Source: Limnoperna fortunei
Lineage: Eukaryota; Mollusca; Bivalvia; Mytilida; Modiolidae
DNA: 64,000 nt
Assembly: GCA_944474755.1 (NCBI GenBank)
Contig: OX104125.1
Coordinates: 47,007,599 to 47,071,598 of the forward strand
Direction: 5' to 3'
In this document: in pieces, positions 43,701 to 55,200 of the stretch
Position numbering within the stretch: position 1 is the stretch's first letter
How the letters are laid out: the number at the start of each line of letters is the position of its first letter
Made by a program: the position numbers and the translations under genes
Notes under the pieces: model-generated
What the model saw: only the letters and a program-made list of their open reading frames with translations
The model's database searches: none
Told to the model about the DNA's origin: nothing

Positions 43701-45270
43701 CAGATTTATTATTCTTAAGTTTTTTTTATGCCTGACTTAATTTCAGAATCTGTGATGGAGAAGTCTAGGTCCGTGAAGGACTTATAGTCCTCCTCATAAT
43801 CTTTGAGTAATGTTTTTAATGCTTTCATTCTATTTACATATCTATCTGGTATTTTATATAAACTTTCAAAATGTGTTTTGAAATCTGACGGTGCTACAGG
43901 AATATTAGCATCATTTTTATCTTTAAGAGAATTGATTAAAGACCAATAAGCTTTTGGATTATTGGATTCTAACTCATCTAGCTGCTTTATTATGTTATTA
44001 CTATAATTTTTGGCCTTGAATTTTCTAGTTTTATTATAAATTCTGTAGAGTCTGTAGTAACTATTTTTAAGTTCAATATTAAAAGGGTTTTGAGACATTA
44101 ATATGGCCTTATACCTTAACTGGGATTTCATATCGAAAAGGTCAGAATCAAAAAATTTCTTATGTTTCTTTGGATTTTTCTTTTTAAACATTTATCACAA
44201 GCATCAGTGATAATTGATTCAAATTTAGAACAGGCATTGTTTATTGATGTTTCATTTGAAAGATCAATTACTTCACTAATGAAATTATTAAGTCTTTCTG
44301 AAATTTGTGGGTTTTGGAATTCAGAATGCAGCTTTTTGCTAGAGGAATGATCCCATCTATATTGAGGAGGTACAGATTTGTTAGATTCCCTTGGGAGAGT
44401 TTTACGAAAGTTAGCATAAATATTCCAAATTAGTTTACAATGGGCATCAGAAAGGGTTGGGATGAAGTCCGATACTTTAAAAAATGGAATCTGGCTTAAT
44501 AAAGACTCAGATGCCAGTACATAATCAACTGTGCTACATCCATTAGGTGTAAAGCATGTGAACTTGCCAAAAGAATCTCCCATTAATCTTCCGTTAAGTA
44601 TTCTTAGCTTGTTCCCTATACAGAAATCCAACAAGTTTCTACCTCTTTGGTCAAGAACATGATCATGATTGTCCCGCAGACCAGCATCAACATCAGAAAT
44701 ATAATCTGAATAACCTGTATTATAATTGTTATTATCACAGATAATAAAATCAGGCTCTTTGCCAGTTCTGGCATTAAAATCACCACAGACTATGATATCA
44801 CCTAAATGATTAAAGTTAGCAATATCCTCTGACAAAATATCTAATAAAGATTTTCCTTCATGTTCAATGGCATTGGAAATCGGAGACTGAGCTGGGGGAT
44901 TATAAACAACACAAGCATAAATATCACGACCCGTATTAAAGAATTCTTTTTTAAGAACTAGCCACTGAAAATTAGTGTTATTAATTGGAAGGATCTTAAT
45001 ACCTTGTTTAAGATGAGGTTTGTAAAGGATACCTAAGCCACCAAAAAATCTACCGTTTTTTGACTTTTGTCTACAAACTGGAAAATAGCTGAAACCCGAA
45101 AAGCTCATTGAGTCGCTATAACCAACATGCGTCTCTGCTAGAAGAACAATATCGTAAGCGGATATTTCTTTTATAAATGAAGGGTCAGTGGACTTGTCAA
45201 GTTGCTTGGATTTTGATTTCAAGCCTCCGATATTCCAAAAACAAAACTTAACACTATTGCTAGTAGACAT
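40789..45270 (-). pseudogene. L-E ORF2: AP endonuclease and reverse transcriptase, interrupted
   Basis: Start ATG at 45270. Endonuclease in the first 290 residues: FWNIGGL, LLAETHV, VYNPPAQ, GDFNARTG, TVDYVLAS and SDAHC. L-B has SDHC at this place; here one residue separates Asp and His, a variant also seen in other invertebrate LINEs as far as I recall. The frame shifts near 44150-44190, continues to about 43720, shifts again, has a TAG at about 43526, and then is open from 43383 to the insertion. RT: VDFRKAFD, IGVRQGDVLSPNLF and an intact, in-frame YADDAVLL. The C-terminus has CDKCDLKRVEDEVHYFSECP. The last codons are separated by the 970-bp element: CFL lies at about 41786 and AFCRNVT plus stop at 40812-40789. 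Confidence 0.9.
40815..41784. mobile_element. 970-bp non-autonomous element, about 265-bp terminal inverted repeats, TA duplication
   Basis: CGGAAGCCTTGGAGGGCCAT at 40815 is mirrored by ATGGCCCTCCAAGGCTTCCG ending at 41784. The arms extend over about 265 bp each (40815-41083 and 41525-41784). TA lies at both borders (40813-40814, 41785-41786). Removing the element and one TA restores the L-E frame across the junction. The arms consist of many TTGACTTTT-like motifs in about three subunits, each headed by AAGCC..(G/T)..GGGACAT/GGGCCAT. The roughly 440-bp centre is AT-rich and non-coding. TA duplication fits Tc1/mariner mobilisation, but the arms are unusually long and repetitive. Confidence 0.92.
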
Positions 45271-45534
45271 GTTGTTAAGTGTAGATAGTAAATACTAGAT
45301 AATGAGTTATATATATATATTTATTATATAGATAGAGATGAAATATCGAATTTTCCGAGTGACAGAAATCACGGTAAATCACATGTGAAAATTATCGTTT
45401 ATTTTCACTCTCGGGTTTTTTCCCGCCAAAACGTCACAATGGTTTTGTACTATACAGATATTCATCCGCCGTTCATAAAATTTAGGATTAAGCATGAAAA
45501 TTTTACGAAAACAATTTTGATCTATATAATAAAT

Positions 45535-45706
45535 AGGATAATCAATTGGGCATCGTGAATATCCAAAATATGATCACTCGTGCCGCATAAAGCATCAGAT
45601 TAAACTCGTGCGCGGAGCAAGTTCCGCGCACTCGTTTAATCAGATGCGTTATGCGGCACTCGTGATCATATTTTGGATATTCACTCCGCCCAATTAATTA
45701 TCCTAT
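45535..45706. mobile_element. 172-bp foldback palindrome inside L-E
   Basis: TAGGATAATCAATTGGGCAT at 45535 pairs with the end CCCAATTAATTATCCTA at 45706. Inner arms (GTGAATATCCAAAATATGAT, CACTCGTGCCGCAT, TTAAACGAGTGCGCGGA) pair to a five-base centre near 45619. It lies in the ORF1-ORF2 spacer of L-E together with about 230 bp of extra sequence on its left (45300-45534). The whole 45300-45740 block may be one inserted element, since it has ATATATAT runs at both ends. Confidence 0.9.
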
Positions 45707-45739
45707 AAATATATATATATATATATATGTATGTATATA

Positions 45740-46457
45740 AGTGATAGAAAAATATTTTTAATAGTATCAATTACCAAGTCAAGTTATTTATAATTAGTAA
45801 CTTATCGCAGTTGATCTTTGAAGACCACATAAAGTTTGACCAGGTTTTAAAGCAATCTTATCTAGTTATTATTATATTTACTAAAGTTTCATATAAGGGT
45901 TAACCAATGGTTAACTCACTGATTGGTCAATAGACAAAAAATTAAAGGTTAAATTTCACTAAATGACCTTTCAGTGATAAAAGTAACAAAAACAAAAAAA
46001 ATAGAACAATACAGAAACGGTATACACCAGACACTAACACAGAAATATCAGATTTTGAATATGAAGGATGTCTTGATTTAACTTTTAATAAAAAAAATCA
46101 AGAAATGCTCTGTACAGTACTTTATATAGAAATTGGTGCAAATTTCACTTCAAAATTCAATGCAGAAATTGAAAAGGATTTTGATTATGAATCAATGAGA
46201 TCTTACCTCCAAACAATAAAAAATAAAAATAAATTTAAGACTGAGGATTTTAGAGTGTAAGTCAGTCAAATAATAAATGGCACTAAACCATAACTATCAA
46301 ACCTCTTAATCTAAATTTATCAATACTAGTTGATAACAAAAGAAACCTATTTTAACTATACACAATACTAGTATCATGTACCAACAAAAACCACATTACT
46401 ATAATGTAACCAGTAACAAAAATCCAACGACGTTTTGTACATTGTACTTAATACTAA
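45740..46457 (-). other. L-E inter-ORF spacer; opposite-strand open frame
   Basis: Mostly AT-rich spacer. On the plus strand 45967-46260 is open for 98 codons without an initial ATG (includes DFEYEGCLDLTF and CTVLYIEIGANF). It has a plausible composition but no recognised family. L-B has a spacer of similar length without such a frame, so I do not call it a gene. Confidence 0.4.
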
Positions 46458-48393
46458 TTAATTATCATTAGAGCCCCTCCTTGCTTGTTGCTTGGTGTAT
46501 CGACGTTGTCCTTGCTGTCCTTTGCTATGGTGATTGCCAAGGTTGTAATTTTTAGGTCGACGGAAAATACGGATGCCAAGGCTAGCACAGATTGATGATT
46601 TAAGGTTAGCTGCAAGCATTGCAGTTCCGGCTCAGAAATTTGTTGAGAGGAATACCTCTATGGGACATGTTACTGTAGTCACATAGGAATAAGTTAGTTT
46701 CACCCTCCAATTTCTCTTGTAGCAAAGCATTGAGAATATTAATTTTAGAGTTTTTTCCATCTAGGCGAGGCGTTCCAAGCGAGATAACCAGTTTAGCAGC
46801 GGGCCATTTGTCTTTACACTGGTTGAGAACGTTAGTGAATTCTGATAGGCACTGATCAGGAGTTTTGGTCGCGATTTCATTCGTGAGAGAATGGAGACAG
46901 ATTGCATCATACTCCTTTGTGCATTGTGTTATGAACTGTGTCGTTTGCTCGAAATTATACGCTATCTCACGATCTGTAGTAAAGTTTGTCGATAACTTCC
47001 CAGGATCAATGTTCTTGGTGTTTGAGGTTCCCAGAAGAAGAATTTTTGGTTTTGGTTTAGATTTTTCAGGCATTGTAGAGATAGGTTGGTTATCAAAGTC
47101 AGTTTGACGAGAAGCGTGAAGTTTGAGTGAGATAATTTCAGATTCTTTGATTTAGATATCCCTTTTTAGCAAGACGATTCCATTTTCTAGTTGTGAGATG
47201 CTTTGACTTTGGAATAAGTTTTTTTCATGTTAAGCTTCATTATCACACATGGACTTGTGTATAGTTTGAGCTGAGATATGAATTTTATGTTCTAAATCAT
47301 TGATTTTGTGATCTTTTTCGTTTACTATTGTTTGCAATTTAAGTTCATAATCACTGGTTAGTTGTTGGATTTTCACATCGTAGTCATATTTAAGTTTCTG
47401 AACAGTTGAATCATGTTGATTTTTCTTGAGTTGATATTCATTATTCAGCGACTGGATTCTATTTTTTAAACTCCAAATTTCCTCGTTTTGTTTAGAAATT
47501 GTTTCATGAAATTTATTGACAATGACGTCATTCTTCTGTGAAGCATGCTCAACATGAGCCTTGGATAAACGCTTAAATATTTCATCGACTTTAGAAAATT
47601 GATCATTTAAGGTGGACTGTTGTGCTTCACAAAGCTTAGAAACAGCTTCAGTAAATTTCAGTTCTATGCGACTTAAATTAGAATTCAATTCAGATCTAAG
47701 CTCATGTAGATCAAGTGACGTAACGTTCCTTGTGGGAGGAGACGAATCCTTTCTCACTGGAATCCTAGACGGTGTTTCTGGGAGATTGAGAGTATGTTGT
47801 GCGATATCATTCTGTTTATTTGTTTGGTTAAATGAACATTCTTGAGGTTCAATGGATACCTGTAAACCAGGTTCAGCTGGTAATTTTAATGCAGTTTCAT
47901 CACCAAATTTATCAACTAGTAAAGTAACTAGGGTAAGCAGTGGTTTAAAATGGGTTGTTATAAAACTAGGGAACTGATTACCTTGCACCATTATTGTGCC
48001 GGTCTTTAGAAACACAGTGACTTTGAACAACAGGTTATTTGATGTAGCAGCTTTGGTACGTAGCTCAATAAATATAGATTGGAGAAGTTGCACACTGTTC
48101 TCTGGGTTATCTGTCCAGTCGACATCATAACCTGGCTGTTTGCCGATATAGTCAAACAAGTAACACCAGAGGGCACGTACCCAAAATGGGAGTCGGGCTG
48201 CCGAGGTCCTGAATGCCACCATGTTTGCATCAGGCTCATAATTTTCATGCAATTTTTCAAATTCACAAAACTTTATTTTTGCTCTTGCATTTGGGGCCCT
48301 CAAGGTTGTAGGGAAAGATGCTTTTGGATACCTTCTATAAAGTTCATCCATGGTAATTTGGCTCGTGTCAAACGGTACCCCTATTTCAGACAT
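46458..48393 (-). pseudogene. L-E ORF1: N-terminal domain, coiled coil, SGNH esterase
   Basis: ATG at 48393. The first 387 codons contain a conserved-looking N-terminal region with LPFWVRALWCYLFDYIG and FKVTVFLKTGTIMVQG (residues about 65-150), a type I associate with ORF1 proteins of invertebrate LINEs, not a PHD finger. A long coiled coil (about 225-380) follows. A frameshift at about 47230 and a TAA near 47153 lead to a second open segment 47073-46606. This has LLLGTSNTK, LHSLTNEI and CDYSNMSHRG, an SGNH esterase-like set. After another frameshift near 46610 a basic tail (RRPKNYN...QQGQRRYTKQQARRG) runs to a stop at 46458-46460. L-B and L-E thus share ORF2 and esterase but differ in the ORF1 N-terminus. 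Confidence 0.82.
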
Positions 48394-48589
48394 ATTTACG
48401 TTATGATTGTGTGAAAATGAACGATAAATAAAGTAAGGTTCAAATGTTCATGTGTTGTTCCCAATAATTAGGTTGAGTGTTAGGCTATCATCTGCCTGAG
48501 GATAGTTTTACATCAGGAATTTACTGTTTTGATCTCGAGAAAAATTTTCAGACGCCATTGATCAGTGGCGCCACCTGGATTCAATAACA

Positions 48590-49200
48590 GTCACCTTTAA
48601 CATCATATGTTGGTCATTTTTTTTTACATAACAACAAAAAATAGTGGTACTTTCTACTTTTACTTTGCTTGTCTTACAAATTAAATATATTAAATGCGTA
48701 TATCGTATATAAGTATTTTGTATTTTATGTTTCATTGTTTGTACTTTTTCTTGTTCTACTACTACCCAAATGTGTTTGTAGTTGATGAATACAGATTTAT
48801 ATAAGGGTAAATGACTTTTTTAAGTGTTAATGTATTATTTTAAGAGGGTATTAAATTTAATTCGGTAATAGTACACAAGTGTCTACATATTTCTTAAAAG
48901 TTTTGTGTATCTAGAAAGTAACGTTCATATTTGGCACTAAATTTAAACTGACCTTCATTGTTATTATTTTGCAAGTGTTGCATCAACAGTATCTATATTT
49001 TAAAAACCGATATGTTTGTTATCTTAAAGTCTGTTACCAACATACTTATAGTGAATATGTCGTGGAGCATAATAGAATACTATCTCTCGATATATAGGAA
49101 GATAAGACAATGATATCAGAAGGCTTTATTCAAGAAATTTTCGACGGAGAATTATGGCGCGACAACGTAGCTGCAACGACGTCACAAACGTCATACAATA
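48590..49200. other. No recognisable feature
   Basis: AT-rich DNA between L-E and the proposed TSP1 gene. A promoter for that gene should lie here or just downstream, but no convincing core element was identified. Confidence 0.4.
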
Positions 49201-49233
49201 TATTAGGGTGGCTGAAATGAACGAAAACTGACA

Positions 49234-49242
49234 ATGGTGAGT
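49234..49242 (+). promoter_or_regulatory. Proposed initiator ATG abutting a splice donor
   Basis: ACAATG|GTGAGT: an initiator codon in a favourable context followed at once by a near-consensus 5' splice site. If used, the first coding exon contributes only Met. The 5' UTR would extend upstream. Confidence 0.45.
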
Positions 49243-52200
49243 TTTGTCTAAAAGTCCATGTTGATGTTAAAACGCACAATCTCTTTTTCTTTATATGTGA
49301 ATGTCGTCTCGTAGTCAATATTTCTTTATATTGTGTGACATTGAGTTACTTTCGGAACTGTCTGTGGTTTCCTGGCTTAGCGCCGTGAGTCTACGACCGT
49401 TAGTAGCAATGATTTCGATTGGGGATCCATTGTGTGTGAATTCGCTCTTTTGATTCTATATTAGACAAAGGTCAGGCGTCGATCCAGGAAATAGTGTTAA
49501 GGTGTCGCGATGGATTATGGTACAAGTCAACGTGTCTTGTTCGAGTTTTTTTTTGCGTGAGTAATGAAAACTGCTTATCGCGTTTGGTCGACGTCATAGT
49601 CCTTTTGAAATTCAAAAAGGTGCAAATTTATATTAACAATTATTTTTCCACCCTTCAAGTTGGGTTTCAGCCCAATTTGATACTGGATACATGTATACAA
49701 TCCAAAAAATTGTGAAAGTTGTCATCTTGAAACTTGCATAACTTTTTTATCTGTAGACCGATTTGCAATTTGTTTTTGTATTGTTCTCTAAAAATTGTGG
49801 TTTTTTAAATGCTATTTGCTAAGAAATATAGTGATATGCGTTTTCTGGAATCCCCAGCTTTTGGGTAATGTTTTGTTATTTCTACTTTCTGATTTTTAGA
49901 CTCGAACACGCAATTGTGGGTTCGAAACTCACTGAGGGCAGGGCGCAATCTTAATTTGCAAGGATTGCCAGTTTTCCTACCGAAGGTCAGGGTTATTGTC
50001 AGGGTACTCCAGCTTCCTCCTCTAATAAAAACTGGACTGACAAATTGATGCAACATGCAAACTAACAAACAATCTTATATAGTGAGGATATATGTATAGT
50101 CAAACACAAACAGCACATTTCAATTGCTTAAAACCAGAACGTATATTTCTGAATAAATGCTTTCCTTCACAACTGTGAAATTTGTTTGTAATAAATATGG
50201 TCTAGCCTCAGTAAGATATGTATACTAAAAGTTAATTTACCAGAACACAGTTGTAAATATGGCAGCCACCGTGTGGACTGGGGCGCGGTGGCCGATTGGT
50301 TTAGGTAGTTAGTCATCTGCTATTGATCACGTGGTCTGTCAACACTGAGGTTGCGGGTTCGAGTCTCAATGCGGGCAGGGTGTACTCGACTTAATCTTAA
50401 TTGATAAGGTTTGCCAGTTTTCTTACCGCAGGTCGGAGGTTTTCTCCGGGTACTCCTGCTTCCTCCCCCAATAAAAACTGGACGCCACAAAATAGCTGAA
50501 AAATTGCTGAAAGTGGCGTTAAAACACTATTCAAACAAACACAAAAAAAAAACAACAGCAATTGACGTATGTCTAAATGGTAACAAAGTTGCAAACTGCA
50601 ACACTGAGCTGCATTTATGAGATTTAAACTTGTAACCTTTAACATGGAAAATAGTGAACTTTCAAACCATGTGTGTTTCTTCGGTAAATACTAACTTCTA
50701 ATTTTGTCTGTGTCGTTTATAGCATTTTTGGTTTACTTTAATTAAGTTATTTTTTTTAATCAACAACATATAAGTTTCCCTTTATGAACTTTAGATGAAA
50801 CATACATTTTTAGAAACAAGAGATCATGCATGCTGGTTTTCTGATGTTTAAAATTTAATCCTGAGAACTGATGGGCTCACTGTTTTAAAAATAGGTAAAA
50901 ATGTGTAATGACGTCAAAAACATTTGCCATTATTTGCAATATTTTCCGTAAAATGAACTGGGTGCTCAAATGAACATGCCGGTTTTCAGTAAAATAATTA
51001 AATATTTACACATAATAAAAAATAATATTATAAATGCGTGAAAAAAAACTCAATCAGAGAGACATATGTATTGCTTTAATATATAACATTTATTTAAATA
51101 AAGGTGAACAGGAATATGAGTTCCCGCTACCTTCATTTGGCTGTTCCAAGGATATGACACAGTCATCATGTTTGTTTTTGTTGTTGATTTGTCACCTGTT
51201 GGGCTTCCCATATTGTTTTGTCACGTGTTGGTCTTCCCATATTGTTTTGTCACGTGTTGGTCTTCACATATTGTTTTGTCAGGTGTTGTTCTTCTCATAT
51301 TGTTTTGTCACGTGTTGTTCTTCCCATATGTTTTGTCACGTAATTGTCTTCCCATGTTTATTGGTCACGTGTTGGTCTTCCCATGTTTATTTGTCAAGTG
51401 TTGGTCTTCCTATATTGTTTTGTCACGTGTTGGTCTTCACATGTTTATTTGTCACGTGTAGGTCTTCCCATGTTTATTTGTCACGTGTTGGTCTTCTCAT
51501 GTTGATTTGTCATGTGTTGGTCTTCGCATATTGTTTTGTGACGCGTTGGTCTTCCCATGTTTATTTGTCACGTGTTGGTCTTCCCATGTTGATTTGTCAC
51601 GCGTTGGTCTTCCCATGTTTATTTGTCACGTGTTGGTCTTCCCATGTTGATTTGTCACGTGTTGGTCTTCAGATTGTTGATTTGTTACGTGTTGGTCTTC
51701 CCATGTTGATTTGTCACGTGTTGGTCTTCCCATGTTGATTTGTCATGTGTTGGTCTTCCCATGTTTATTTGTCACGTGTTGGTCTTCCCATGTTTATTTG
51801 TCACGTGTTGGTCTTCCCATGTTGATTTGCCATTTTTGTGAAGTTTTTGTGTCCTGCTTTTATCTATGCAATATTACTAATATATTTTTTTTCTTTTTAG
51901 GCCTGGCACCAATCTATCTTTGTGGTATTAATCTTATTATTTGCCTTGTTACATTCAGAAGTAAGTAATGAGTAATTAGTAAATACATTGTAATTTTCTT
52001 AGAGGTAAACAAATCCCAAGCGACAGACAGTTAAAAAATCGAAAATGTCCGAAAATGTTGAAGGACGACACAAGGTAACTGTCATCTTAGGCAAATCCAA
52101 TGTTTCATTGTGACTCTTTTTTATTGGGTGTGTGTGTTTACAACTGCATATAATCCGCGATCCGAATTATTAAAAAATCGTGAAAAAAAAAGATTGCCAA

Positions 52201-55200
52201 CACAGAATTCGCACAAAATCCCCATGGATAGTATTGCATTCCACTCAGGGCATTAAAGTGTACCTACACATCAAATTTCATTAAAATCGGACAACGTTGA
52301 AAATTTTGACGCGTTTTTGGTCGCCATTTTGAAACGCACTGTCGAAAAAATTTCCGAATGTAGAGTTCCACTCGGGACACTATAATCTACCTCCACACCA
52401 AATTTTGCTGTAATCGGAGCACATTTCATCGAGTTCAGATAATGTTAAACAGATATATCATGTCTGGGAGGGGTATTTGTGAAAAATACCAGTCGAGAGA
52501 TGAAATATTTCCCGAGCCGCTAGGCGAGGGAAATTTGATTCTCGAGACTGGTATTTTTCACAAATACCCCTCCCAGACATGATTTATCTGTTTAATTACA
52601 CCGAATATCATGATTTCAAAGAGCCGTGAAACTAGACCACTTGCGTGCTGTTTATTGACTCTTAACTATCGGAACGTTTCCGATTTTCAAAATTGATTAC
52701 TCATGTTACGTTTACTTCGAGGTAAAAGTCAAAACTTCCGAATGAATATTTCCAGCATAATAATATGCGAGGGTTATTTTAAGCAAATACCACGGCACAG
52801 AGGGTAATTTTTTGTCGAATACCCCGGTGATGACGAAATCGATGCAAAACCAGGAAATGTGCGAAAAATACACTGTCTATCGACCAATCAAAAGCCAGCA
52901 TTTTTATATGAGGTGTAATTATAAAAATTATACCCATTTATTTGTCGCAATTTTTAAACGGGACGTCAAAAATAAATGTTAAAGGTAGCGTTTTAATAAA
53001 AAAACTAAAATCTACCTCCATACCAAATTTCGTTGAAATAGGACCACGGGAAAATTTTTGCCATTTTTAGGTGGATGTCTTCAATTGGCGACCATTTTGA
53101 AATGGCGGCCATTATCAAAACTCTGACTATTGACTGCACCCCTAAATATGTCGATCTACAAATGTGCCAAGTTTCGTTTTATTATATTAAGGCGTCTCTG
53201 GGAAACTCTGTTTTGACCATTTGTGTATTTTGTCAAGATCACTTTTTAATAATCTTGCAGCATTTTCAAGGGTACCAATTATTAAATATAAACTTGTATC
53301 GTCAGCAAATAGTTTGATGGTGGCATCGATCTCAGTGACTATGTTGTTTATAAATAAGAAAAACAAGAAAGGACTTAATATAGACCCTTGGGGAACCCTG
53401 CCTTAATTAATTATGATATACAAGAGGTACATTGTCATAAACAATTGGGTATTTACTTTTCTAAAAAGGCGGTATGTGGCACGATCACATTGTAAAAAAG
53501 CCCTACACTAAAAAAAATACGTTTCGCAAATTTCGGCTTTGTCTTGATCGGAACGTTTTTTATCAGATTATTACATGACATTTTTTATATCATATGTATT
53601 ATAAGCCTAAGGTTTGATATTGGCCCAAGAGCTCGAGGGCCAATATCAACCGAGCGCTAATAATGCATATGATATCAAAAATGTCATGTACAATGGTCTT
53701 TTTATCATATGCTTCAGCATATGATAAAAACATATGCTTTCATACATATGCTTTCAAAATGAAATAGACTTGGATATTATACAATTACTGTCTTTTGATG
53801 AGGTAAATGTGTGGAGTTATTGACTTTTGAAAAAACTGTTATTCACCGAGCCCAGCGGGCGAGGTGAATAACAAAGAGTTTTTTCAAAAGTCAATAACTC
53901 CACACATTTACCGAATCAAAAGACAGTTATTGTTTTATTCAATAATGCAACAAAAATCAAATATCAAATTTATGATTAAAATTACATAGTGACAAAATAA
54001 TTTGGTTTTTTTTTTTTTTTTTTTTTGTTATTTTTGTTTTGTTTTGTTTTTTTTTATTTGGGGGGGGGGGGGATTCCCACTTTTCGGAAAAATATAAGAC
54101 ATTTGTATAACATTTATTATGTTAACAATAACCATAATAACAAAATGAAAATATCACAGATTTACTGATCACATAAGTTTAATTACTTTGGAATTATATT
54201 GTAGTTTATATTGTCTAGCATTATCCTTGCTAAAGCGTCATCGCTTACGGACGCAAATCTCGCTTTTTTACTTACAATAGGGGCACTTTCGTCCGATTCG
54301 GCCATGGTGTAAATAAAACAGCAGACGAATTATCTGTAGATTTTATTAATAGATAATATCGCCGGTGTAAATCTAATTTGATTGGTCGAACAAAAAAGGG
54401 AATAACCAGGATTCTATAAATAACAATCGCATGCATTTTCCCGCGGTGAATAACCATTTTATTTTTAGTGAATATCCTTTTTTATTCTAATTTTTCAGTC
54501 ACATTATTTTTATACAAAATGTTTTATATATTATTGAATAAATCAAAATCTTATCGAGTTCTGGTACCGCTATTCCTGTGCTCCGAATTAGTTTCGAGTC
54601 ATTTAGATAATATTTTCAGATCACTCACGGTATGTTTCTTTTTGTTTGTAAGTTTTCTTTCACTCAAAATTATCTAAAGTATTAATTGTCTATCTCCGAT
54701 GCATCTTATCATGCATGTCGTCTGCTGTAATATCGTTAGACGTCATATTTGTAAACCATTCCAGTAATTTCCGATCATTTACGGAAAGGCATGTGATAAC
54801 ACTTACGGAAAAGCGTGTAATAACATTCGGAAGCAGTTACTAACATTTTCATATCAGCCGGCTTTGTCAATCTGGTAAAATATCTAATTTTTGCCCATTT
54901 ATTCCTTGTATCATACAGTAAAAAATTTTAAGTTATGTACAATAAGTATATGATAATTACCTTTATTGATCTATGTAGACGTAATAAGGGACAATATTAA
55001 CGAAAGTTTAGTCAATAAAATAGAGAATGTTCAAATAGAAGCTAAGGGAATTGTAACGGGAGGTACTAAATTAACTTCTTCTGAAAAATTATATGAAGAA
55101 ACGGGATAGGAATTTTCTCGTCCTTTATCATCAAAGGACGACGGCCCTGAGATGAGATGACAAGAAAATGCATCGAATAGCATAAAGAACCAAAAGCAAA

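Larger units (their letters stand above)
40585..48582 (-). mobile_element. LINE L-E, nearly complete CR1-like retrotransposon with nested insertions
   Basis: Minus-strand element: 5' region at about 48582-48394, ORF1 48393-46458, spacer, ORF2 45270-40789, 3' UTR 40788-40610 and an AGAATACA-type tail at 40585-40610. A possible 7-bp target duplication (AATAACA) is at 40578-40584 and 48583-48589. Two younger elements lie inside: a TA-flanked 970-bp element (40815-41784) at the end of ORF2 and a long palindrome (45535-45706) between the ORFs. Its ORF2 is close to L-B and L-A, but its ORF1 N-terminus is of another type. Frameshifts and stops make it inactive. Confidence 0.88.
52198..53205 (+). repeat. 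Diverged copy of the 610-bp GGCCATTTT-rich repeat, interrupted
   Basis: Matches the units at 58047 and 58658: CCAACACAGAA.TCGC, AAATCCCCATGGATAGTATT, TGGTCGCCATTTTGAAACGC, CTACCTCCATACCAAATTTC, GGCGACCATTTTGAAATGGC and ACTATTGACTGCACCCC. About 475 bp (52445-52920) is inserted in its middle. It lies in the large intron of the TSP1 gene. Confidence 0.85.

Noticed and set aside
45967..46260. 98-codon plus-strand gene antisense to L-E
   Set aside because: No ATG, no recognised family, and it lies in the variable spacer of an AT-rich LINE; chance openness is likely.
51034..51738. 234-codon open frame on the plus strand
   Set aside because: It is the 29-bp minisatellite read in one frame; the peptide repeats every 29 residues and all frames are similarly open.
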